18,696 bases of DNA from CAZSAT01 sp964604675. GTDB lineage: Bacteria; Myxococcota_A; UBA796; CAJQPC01. Each line of letters starts with the position of its first letter. The first letter of the stretch is position 1. Location of the stretch: positions 1-18,696 of the forward strand of contig CAZSAT010000132.1 in assembly GCA_964604675.1 (NCBI GenBank), read 5' to 3'. The notes beneath the pieces are model-generated. The model saw only the letters and a program-made list of their open reading frames with translations. It ran no database searches and was not told the origin of the DNA. The position numbers and the translations under genes are program-made. Shown here piece after piece: positions 1-5,902 of this stretch.

Positions 1-209
<209 letters not shown>

Positions 210-218
210 CCCGCTGGT

Positions 219-1460
219 TCAGCAGCGCTCCAGGGTGAACAGGTCGAGCTGCTCGCCCAGCTTGGAGATGCTCTCGATGGTCAGGCTGCAGCCGTCCACC
301 TCGCCCAGCAGGAAGTGGTGCTCTTCGATGCCCACCGCCCGCCGGTCTTCGTCCCCGAGGTCGTAGAGGCTGCGGCCGCCGCCGCCGGTCACGACGTAGG
401 TCGTGCCGCCCTCCTGCACGGTGGTGGCGCTCTCGACCAGCGGCTCGAAGCGCTCGTAGTGGTGGTTGTGGCCCTGGAGGACCAGCTCCAGCTGGTGCTC
501 TTCGAACTCGGGCACCAACAGGCCGAGGGTGAACACGTCGGGGCCGCGGGTGGCGTGCCCTTCCACGGCGGGCTTGTGGTAGGCCGGCACCCGCCAGGGG
601 CGGTCGGAGGTGGCCAACACCTCGTGCAACCAGTCGACCATGTCGTCGTCGTCGTCGGAGCTGATCTCCAGGATCGGCCCTTCGCTGTCGAGCGCCACGA
701 AGTGGAGCGGACCCCACGGCACGTCGTAGTAGCGCTCGGCGTCCTCGCTTCGCCAGGCGGTCTCCGGCAGCACGTGGTTCTGCAGGTAGGGCTCGGCGTC
801 GTCGGTGCTGTAGTCGTGGTTGCCCGGCGTGGGGAAGAGCACCGCGCCGTGGAGCAGGTCCCGGTACACGTCGAACACGTGCTCGTCGAACTCGGCGTAG
901 GTGCCGCTGGAGTACGCGTTGTCCCCGGTGGTGAGGATGAGGTCCACGCCCTCGCTGTGGCTGAACATCCGGTCGCGCACCAGGATCTGCTCCTCGGTGC
1001 CGGCCCCGAAGTCCCCGATGACCAGGAAGCGCACCGTGGCGTCGGTGCGGCTCGGCGCGGTGCGGAAGCGCAGGCCGTCGGCCATGACCACACCGTCGAG
1101 GGTGACCGCGTAGCAGTAGTCGGTGCCCGCTGGCAGCCCGGTGGCTCGAGCCTGGAACAGGCGGAGCGGACCGTCTCGACCTTCGATGTCCCACGAAGAC
1201 GCCGCGACGACGGTCTCCTCGCCGTCGCGGGAGAAGCGGAGCTCGGCCGCTCCCACGTCGGTGCTGCCGCCCCAGACCACGGTCATGCCGTCGGTGCTGC
1301 CGGACTGGAGGTAGGGCCAGCGGTCCAGCCCCTCCACGGAGCCGGGCTCGACGGTGGTGGTGCAGTCCGCCGGGCTGCTGTAGGCGGGTCTCTGCTCGCC
1401 GGAGTCGACGTGGGTGTCGCCGGCGGGGAGCGTGGGCTTGCAGGCGAGCAGCAGGAGCAT
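219..1460 (-). CDS. Purple-acid-phosphatase-like metallophosphoesterase, lipoprotein
   Basis: 413 aa. Probably a secreted, membrane-anchored phosphomonoesterase or phosphodiesterase with a dinuclear metal centre. An N-terminal fibronectin-like domain typical of purple acid phosphatases covers about residues 46-136, followed by the catalytic domain. Metal-binding motifs are intact: GDFG (Asp150), GDNAY (Asp180 and Tyr183, the Tyr that colours true purple phosphatases), GNHD (Asn214-His215), the VPAYHKP segment (His295), and GHNHHYER (His331, His333), the last being characteristic of purple acid phosphatases. The protein begins MLLLLAC, a lipobox after only six residues. The ATG at 1460 is the only possible start: reading upstream in frame reaches a TGA at 1506-1508 with no ATG, GTG or TTG between. 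There is no Shine-Dalgarno sequence; a TAGGGT box ends 7 nt before the ATG. The last residue is Cys. Substrate cannot be told from sequence. Confidence 0.9.
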   Translation of the reverse strand: MLLLLACKPTLPAGDTHVDSGEQRPAYSSPADCTTTVEPGSVEGLDRWPYLQSGSTDGMTVVWGGSTDVGAAELRFSRDGEETVVAASSWDIEGRDGPLRLFQARATGLPAGTDYCYAVTLDGVVMADGLRFRTAPSRTDATVRFLVIGDFGAGTEEQILVRDRMFSHSEGVDLILTTGDNAYSSGTYAEFDEHVFDVYRDLLHGAVLFPTPGNHDYSTDDAEPYLQNHVLPETAWRSEDAERYYDVPWGPLHFVALDSEGPILEISSDDDDDMVDWLHEVLATSDRPWRVPAYHKPAVEGHATRGPDVFTLGLLVPEFEEHQLELVLQGHNHHYERFEPLVESATTVQEGGTTYVVTGGGGRSLYDLGDEDRRAVGIEEHHFLLGEVDGCSLTIESISKLGEQLDLFTLERC

Positions 1461-1467
1461 GGTCGCA

Positions 1468-1473
1468 ACCCTA
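1468..1473 (-). promoter_or_regulatory. Candidate -10 box positioned for a leaderless transcript of the phosphatase gene
   Basis: On the minus strand TAGGGT (fits TAnnnT) is followed by seven bases and then the ATG at 1460. A start site the usual 6-8 nt after the box would fall on or next to the initiation codon, and no Shine-Dalgarno motif is present. No convincing -35 hexamer is visible. Support comes from the same layout before the genes at 8240 and 11091. Confidence 0.35.
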
Positions 1474-1602
1474 TCCGCACCAGTCGTCGTCGCCTTCGTC
1501 GCAGGTCAACACGACGAACAGGTCGGCGTCGTGGTCACAGCCCGTGTCGTCGAGCCCATCCACGAGACCGTCCGCGCTCCAGCCCCTGGTCGGGTGCCCT
1601 AA

Positions 1603-2532
1603 CTAACGAGGCGGTTCGAAGACCCGATACAACCAGACCATTGCAGGCACCACCAAGGCGAGCGCCACGCCCAGGACCCCCAACATGGCGCGCAGGCTGG
1701 CCTCCGGCGCGGCGACCAACGCGAGCTCGAGCTCGCCATGGACCAGCCACGGAAGCTGCAGCACCGCCCAGCCGACCACCACCCCCAGCACGGTGGCGGC
1801 CGCGACCAGGCGCGCAGGACGCGGCGGGAGAACGCTGCCCCCCACCAGTCCGAAGAGCACCGGAACACCCGAAAGCCACAGAGCGCGGACGTGCTCCGGC
1901 CCGAGCCAGGGAGCGGCCAGGAGACCGAGCGCGGCCACCGCTGCCGCTCCCCGCGCCCTCGCGGCGAAGTCGGCCTGCAGAGCGCCCGTCGTCACCGCGC
2001 GCAGGTAGACCGCGGCCAGCCAGGCGCAGAGCAGGAGCGCCACCGCGCCGACGGCCAGCGGGAAGGGTGCCCACCACGCGGCCAGGAGGTCCGGCCCCGG
2101 CCGGAAGCCGACCGTGAGCGCTCCGAGCACGATGCCCAACATCACCGGAGCGCCGATGCTGCCCACCGCGAAGAGCCGGCTCCAGGTGCGGTAGGAACCG
2201 TCCCCGTCGTAGTGCCGGAAGACGAACGCGGCCCCGCGCAGCACGATGCACAAGAGCATCAGCGACAGCGGGAGGTGCAGCGCCGTGAGGACCACCGCGT
2301 AGCCCTCGGGGAAGCCCACCCACAGCACGACGAGCGCCAGGATGAGCCAGACGTGGTTCGCCTCCCAGATGGGGCCGATGGCCCGCTCGATAGCTCGGCG
2401 CTGCTCGGCCGCTCGCGGGCCGGTGGCCAGCGCATCCCACACTCCACCGCCGAAGTCGGCGCCCCCGGTCACCGCATAGAGCGCGATCGCGAGCACCAGC
2501 ACGGCCGCGACGAGCGCTACCACCGCTTCCAC
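1603..2532 (-). CDS. cydB: Cytochrome bd ubiquinol oxidase subunit II
   Basis: 309 aa, integral membrane. With CydA it forms the cytochrome bd quinol oxidase, which reduces oxygen to water with high affinity and without proton pumping. Recognisable CydB signatures are TGGADFGGGVWDAL near the N-terminus and IGPIWEANHVWLI followed by VGFPEGYA, with repeated hydrophobic segments to the end. At 309 aa it is shorter than many CydB proteins (about 335-380). I place the start at the GTG at 2532-2530, overlapping the cydA stop by 16 nt, so translation is probably coupled. The frame stays open far upstream only because it runs antiparallel to nothing and in a shadow frame through cydA; those upstream residues are not CydB-like. 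No CydX-like small membrane protein follows. Confidence 0.92.
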   Translation of the reverse strand: MEAVVALVAAVLVLAIALYAVTGGADFGGGVWDALATGPRAAEQRRAIERAIGPIWEANHVWLILALVVLWVGFPEGYAVVLTALHLPLSLMLLCIVLRGAAFVFRHYDGDGSYRTWSRLFAVGSIGAPVMLGIVLGALTVGFRPGPDLLAAWWAPFPLAVGAVALLLCAWLAAVYLRAVTTGALQADFAARARGAAAVAALGLLAAPWLGPEHVRALWLSGVPVLFGLVGGSVLPPRPARLVAAATVLGVVVGWAVLQLPWLVHGELELALVAAPEASLRAMLGVLGVALALVVPAMVWLYRVFEPPR

Positions 2533-3827
2533 GCGTCGGGCGACAGGAACACCTGGCGCCTCAGAAGCGCCACCACCACCACGGCGAGCAGCACGAACAC
2601 CAGGGTGTAGATCGCCAGGCTGGCCTGCAGCCCGGTGACCTCGGTGAGGGCATCGGCGGTCTTCAGGTGCCCGTAGACCACCCAGGGCTGACGGCCGACC
2701 TCGGTCACGGTCCAGCCCGCTTCGATGGCGATGAAGCCGAGCGGCGATGCGAGCACCAGCGAGCGCAGCAGCCAGGGATCGGTGGGCACGGCTCGCCGCT
2801 TCACCCACAGAAACGCCACGAGCAGCGCCAGGCCCGCGAGTGCTGTGCCGCAAGCGACCATGATCTGGTAGGCCACGTGCACGACCGCGACCGGAGGCCG
2901 CTCGTCCACCGGGATGTCCTCGAGGCCCACCACCTCGTAGGTCGTCGAGCCGTCGATCAAGATCGACAGCAGGTAGGGCACCTCCACGCCGTAGCGCGTC
3001 TCCTCGGCTTCCTCGTCGGGCCAGCCGCCGATCATGAGGCCAGGGCCCGTCGTGGTCTCCCACAGCGCTTCCATCGCCGCGAGCTTGGCGGGCTGCCGCT
3101 CCGCCACGCTCACCGCGCTGTGGTGGCCCGAGATCGGCTGCAGCACGGCGGCCACGAGGCCCAGGGCCAGGGCGACCTTCAGCGCAGCTCGGTGGAACAC
3201 GCTGTCCGGACTCTTCAACAACACGCTCGCGTGCACACCCGCCACGGCAAACGCCACGGCGAGGTAGGCGGCCAGGGTCATGTGGAGCGCCTCGGCGAAG
3301 GCGGCGTCGTTGAACATGGCCGCCCAGGGGTCCACGTCCACGATCCGGCCGTCGACCACGGTGAAGCCCGTCGGCGCGTTCATCCACGCGTTCGCCGTCA
3401 CCACGAACATGCCCGACAAGGCGCCCGAGGCGGCCACCCCGAAGCCAGCCGCCAGGTGCACCGCGGGCCGCACCCGGTCCCAGCCGTAGAGGTACACGCC
3501 CAGGAAGATGGCCTCCAGGAAGAAGGCCGCGCCCTCGAGCGAGAAGGGCATGCCGATGATGGGGCCCGCGAAGCGCATGAACTCGGGCCACAAGAGCCCC
3601 AGCTCGAAGCTCAAGACGGTGCCGCTCACCGCGCCCACGGCAAAGAGGATGGCGGTGCCCTTGGCCCAGCGCTTCGCCAGCTCCAGGTAGACCGGATCCC
3701 GCGTTCGCAGCCAGACGCTCTCGGCCAGCGCCATCAGCAACGGCATCGCGATCCCGGCCGCGGCGAACAGGATGTGGAAGCCCAGCGACATCGCCATCTG
3801 GGTGCGCGCAGCGACGAGATCGGTCAC
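2517..3827 (-). CDS. cydA: Cytochrome bd ubiquinol oxidase subunit I
   Basis: 436 aa, integral membrane, carries the haems and the quinol site. Expected residues are present: His18 (haem b595 ligand, E. coli His19), Glu98 and Glu105 (E. coli Glu99 and Glu107), His182 (haem b558 ligand, E. coli His186), the QPAKLAAMEA segment of the Q-loop with Lys248 and Glu253 (E. coli Lys252 and Glu257), Met323 (haem b558 ligand, E. coli Met393) and the GRQPW motif at 378-382. The length shows the short Q-loop form rather than the roughly 520-residue E. coli form. Start is GTG at 3827-3825, with AGGAGG at 3838-3833 five bases upstream. First gene of a two-gene cydA-cydB unit, transcribed divergently from the lipoprotein at 3941; the shared intergenic region contains operator-like repeats. 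No cydCD or cydX is nearby. Confidence 0.96.
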   Translation of the reverse strand: MTDLVAARTQMAMSLGFHILFAAAGIAMPLLMALAESVWLRTRDPVYLELAKRWAKGTAILFAVGAVSGTVLSFELGLLWPEFMRFAGPIIGMPFSLEGAAFFLEAIFLGVYLYGWDRVRPAVHLAAGFGVAASGALSGMFVVTANAWMNAPTGFTVVDGRIVDVDPWAAMFNDAAFAEALHMTLAAYLAVAFAVAGVHASVLLKSPDSVFHRAALKVALALGLVAAVLQPISGHHSAVSVAERQPAKLAAMEALWETTTGPGLMIGGWPDEEAEETRYGVEVPYLLSILIDGSTTYEVVGLEDIPVDERPPVAVVHVAYQIMVACGTALAGLALLVAFLWVKRRAVPTDPWLLRSLVLASPLGFIAIEAGWTVTEVGRQPWVVYGHLKTADALTEVTGLQASLAIYTLVFVLLAVVVVALLRRQVFLSPDAWKRW

Positions 3828-3891
3828 GACGACCTCCTAGCGCGGCGGGGCGGCCGATGACACCTGGGCTGGCGCGCGTGGCGACGACAGC

Positions 3892-3930
3892 ATAGTCATG
3901 TATTGACTGTCAATAGTCATATCTTGACTA
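3892..3930. promoter_or_regulatory. Operator-like array between cydA and a divergent lipoprotein gene
   Basis: An AT-rich island in GC-rich surroundings. A perfect 15-bp palindrome, TATTGAC-T-GTCAATA, lies at 3901-3915. Two related 17-bp sequences of the form ATAGTCAT-N3-TTGACT start at 3892 and 3913 (15 of 17 positions identical), 21 bp apart, i.e. two helical turns. Each contains an inverted AGTCA-N5-TGACT pair (3894-3908 and 3915-3929). This is what a dimeric repressor or activator site looks like, placed to control cydAB, the divergent gene, or both. Minus-strand promoter-like elements (TTGACA at 3913-3908, TATGCT at 3894-3889) overlap it but with poor spacing. The cognate regulator is not in the window. 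Confidence 0.6.
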
Positions 3931-3935
3931 AGGAG
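3929..3935 (+). promoter_or_regulatory. Strong ribosome binding site fixing the start of the 3941 lipoprotein
   Basis: TAAGGAG lies five bases before the ATG at 3941. Its TAA (3929-3931) is also an in-frame stop for the downstream gene, so no longer N-terminus is possible. This proves that the signal peptide of that lipoprotein is really only eight residues long before the Cys. Confidence 0.85.
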
Positions 3936-3940
3936 CCGAC

Positions 3941-4453
3941 ATGGCCCTCCTCGCCCTGCTGGCCTGTGCCCCCACCGAGCTCCCCGCCGACACCGCGGTC
4001 GCCGTCGAGGAGGTGGACATGGTCGTCCCCGCCGCCGGCGTCTGGTCGGTCGACGCCCGAACCGTGCTGAAGGACGAGTGCGGTGGCATCCTCGGTGACG
4101 ATGACGAGGGCTCCGGAGACACCTTCCAGCTCTTCAGCGAAGACGGTAGCGAGGTCTTCACCTTCGAGATGGCCTTCGACGACGGCGAGCGCTTCGCGAT
4201 CGACTGCGAGGTCACCGGCGCGACCTTCGTCTGCGAGGGCGCGCTCGACGTGTACCAGATCGACGACACCACCCTGTCGGCCAGCTGGAGCGGCGGCGGG
4301 GAGCTGGTCGACGCCTACACGCTCACCGCCGCCCTCGACGCGACCGCGAGCTGCGACGGGTCGCTGTGCACCACCGCGGAGCAATGGCTGCAGACCACCC
4401 TGCCTTGCGACGGCACGATGGGCCTCGAAGCGACCTGGCTCGCCGAGGAGTGA
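3941..4453 (+). CDS. Small acidic lipoprotein, unknown function
   Basis: 170 aa. Begins MALLALLAC, giving a predicted lipidated Cys9 after an uncharged, very short signal peptide; the start is fixed by TAAGGAG and an in-frame TAA just upstream. The mature part is acidic with six further cysteines (47, 89, 98, 138, 143, 156), consistent with up to three disulfides outside the cytoplasm. The spacing of Trp35, the DECGG segment and the later DCEVTG and FVCEG segments, with alternating hydrophobic positions, suggests a small beta-rich domain. I do not recognise a named family. It is divergent from cydA and shares its operator-like intergenic region, so co-regulation with the bd oxidase is possible. 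The CBS protein follows on the same strand after 95 bases. Confidence 0.82.
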   Translation: MALLALLACAPTELPADTAVAVEEVDMVVPAAGVWSVDARTVLKDECGGILGDDDEGSGDTFQLFSEDGSEVFTFEMAFDDGERFAIDCEVTGATFVCEGALDVYQIDDTTLSASWSGGGELVDAYTLTAALDATASCDGSLCTTAEQWLQTTLPCDGTMGLEATWLAEE

Positions 4454-4486
4454 GCGATGCGGCCGAGGTGCGGTGGCCCACGCCCC

Positions 4487-4506
4487 CCGGAGAAAGCTTC
4501 CTCCGG
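4487..4506 (+). terminator. Weak hairpin between the lipoprotein and the CBS-protein gene
   Basis: CCGGAG (4487-4492) and CTCCGG (4501-4506) form a 6-bp stem with an 8-base loop containing AAGCTT. No T-run follows, so it is not a classical intrinsic terminator; it could be an mRNA 3' end or chance in GC-rich DNA. Confidence 0.2.
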
Positions 4507-4548
4507 CCCATAGTCTCGGTGCATCCTAGGGTTCTGCTAGGAGGAGCG

Positions 4549-5016
4549 ATGCTCCACGAAACCAAGGTCACCGCCCGCGAGATCATGGTCACCCAGGTCA
4601 AGACCGTGCGGCCCGACGACCGGGTCTTCGAGGTCACCAAGCTGCTCACGAAGTCCCGCTTCAGCGGAGCACCGGTCCTCGATCGAAGCGGCCGGCTCGT
4701 GGGCGTCATCTCCGAGGCCGACTGCATCCAGGCCTTCCTGAGCGCGGTGCACCACGACAACCCGCCCAGCACGGTGGAGGACGTGATGACCCGCGACGTC
4801 ATCACGGTCACCGAGGACGTGGGCATCCTGCACATCGCCAACCTGATGCTCTCGAAGCGCCTGCGCCGCCTGCCCGTGGTGAGGGACGGCAAGCTCGTCG
4901 GCCAGATCAGCCGGCGCGACGTGCTGGTGAAGGCCATCAAGATCTTCGAGGCCAGCGGCTCCCGCGACGCCGCCATCCTGTACCTGAGCGCGCTCGGGCG
5001 TCGGCCGCCGGTGTAG
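4549..5016 (+). CDS. Tandem CBS-domain protein
   Basis: 155 aa, cytoplasmic. Two CBS motifs cover nearly the whole protein: about residues 11-62 (REIMVTQVKTV to VGVISEADCI) and 77-130 (VEDVMTRDVITV to LVGQISRRDVL). Paired CBS domains bind adenosine nucleotides and usually act as sensors for a partner; with no catalytic domain here, this one presumably acts on another protein or is a free-standing sensor. The start is the ATG at 4549, with AGGAGGAG at 4539-4546. Reading further upstream gives only sequence overlapping the preceding lipoprotein in another frame. A TAGTCT box at 4511-4516 could be the -10 of its own promoter. The gene ends 7 bases before the convergent amidase gene. Confidence 0.9.
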   Translation: MLHETKVTAREIMVTQVKTVRPDDRVFEVTKLLTKSRFSGAPVLDRSGRLVGVISEADCIQAFLSAVHHDNPPSTVEDVMTRDVITVTEDVGILHIANLMLSKRLRRLPVVRDGKLVGQISRRDVLVKAIKIFEASGSRDAAILYLSALGRRPPV

Positions 5017-5023
5017 GAGCCTG

Positions 5024-5833
5024 CTAGACCCTCCGGTGCTGACCGAGCGGCATCGACGCTCGGACGCGCGCCACGCGCTCCAGATCCAGCTCGGCCAGGC
5101 AGAGCCCCTCGCCGTCGCTGCACTGGCCGACCACGATCCCCCAGGGGTCGACGATCAGCGAGTGGCCGTAGCTGTACCGCAGGCCCTTGTCGTCGTGCTC
5201 GCCCCACTGGCCCGGCGCCAGCACGTAGCACTGGGTCTCGATGGCGCGGGCCCGGATGAGCGCGTGCCAGTGGTCCTTGCCGGTCATCAGCGTGAAGGCG
5301 CTCGGCACGGTGAGGACCTGCGCGCCGCGGTCCACGTGGGCCCGGTACAGCTCCGGGAAGCGCAGGTCGTAGCAGATCGACAGGCCCAGCACCCCGGCCG
5401 GGGTGGACACGGTCACGATCTCCGCGCCCGGAGCGCAGGTGCGCGACTCCTGGAAGTTCACCCCGCCCTCTACGTTCACGTCGAACAGGTGCATCTTGCG
5501 GTAGCTGGCGAGCAGGGCGCCGTCGGGCCCGAACACCAACTGCGTGTTGTGGCAGCGCTCGGTCTCACCCGCGGCCGGCTCGGCGCCACTCCCCACCACC
5601 AGGGTGATGCCCAGCTCAGCGGCCAGGTCGCCCAGGCGCCGGTGCGTGGGGCCCTCCGGAGGCTCGGCCAGCTCGACCTTGCGCTTGTGCGGGCCCAGGT
5701 AGGTGGTGGCCTCCGGGGTGGCCACCAGCGTGGCGCCGTAGCGAGCCGCCCGACGGATGAGGGCCTCCGCGGTGCCCATGTTGCGCTCGACATCCGACGT
5801 ACAACGAAGCTGGACACACGCCGCCAACACCAT
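5024..5833 (-). CDS. Carbon-nitrogen hydrolase of the nitrilase superfamily (Nit1/Nit2-like amidase)
   Basis: 269 aa, cytoplasmic. The Glu-Lys-Cys catalytic triad is visible: Glu41 in ATPEATTYLG, Lys113 in YRKMHLFDV, Cys154 in LSICYDLRFPELYR. The RYSYGHSLIVDPWG segment (219-232) and DLRFPELYR are typical of the Nit branch, which includes deaminated-glutathione amidase and omega-amidase. A metabolite-repair role (hydrolysing deaminated glutathione or alpha-ketoglutaramate) is therefore the best guess, but substrate cannot be fixed from sequence. Length is normal for the family. Start ATG at 5833 is preceded by GGGAGGA. Divergent from the MopE-like lipoprotein, with 69 bases between them, and convergent with the CBS-protein gene. 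Confidence 0.92.
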   Translation of the reverse strand: MVLAACVQLRCTSDVERNMGTAEALIRRAARYGATLVATPEATTYLGPHKRKVELAEPPEGPTHRRLGDLAAELGITLVVGSGAEPAAGETERCHNTQLVFGPDGALLASYRKMHLFDVNVEGGVNFQESRTCAPGAEIVTVSTPAGVLGLSICYDLRFPELYRAHVDRGAQVLTVPSAFTLMTGKDHWHALIRARAIETQCYVLAPGQWGEHDDKGLRYSYGHSLIVDPWGIVVGQCSDGEGLCLAELDLERVARVRASMPLGQHRRV

Positions 5834-5902
5834 GGGGTTCCTCCCTGAGCACGGTGAACCGGGCTATCTTGCGAGCTTGCCGCTTCCCAGCGAGGGCCCC
5901 CG

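Noticed and set aside
1471..1602. cydX downstream of cydB
   Set aside because: The only small frame is highly acidic and lacks a membrane segment, unlike CydX.
315..2117. Long plus-strand open frame (600 codons) across the phosphatase and cydB
   Set aside because: Composition is typical of a GC-rich shadow frame, and the opposite strand holds two genes with clear catalytic and haem-protein motifs.
2533..3591. N-terminal extension of the cydB frame through cydA
   Set aside because: The extension overlaps cydA and has no CydB-like features; the GTG at 2532 gives the correct N-terminus before TGGADFGGG.
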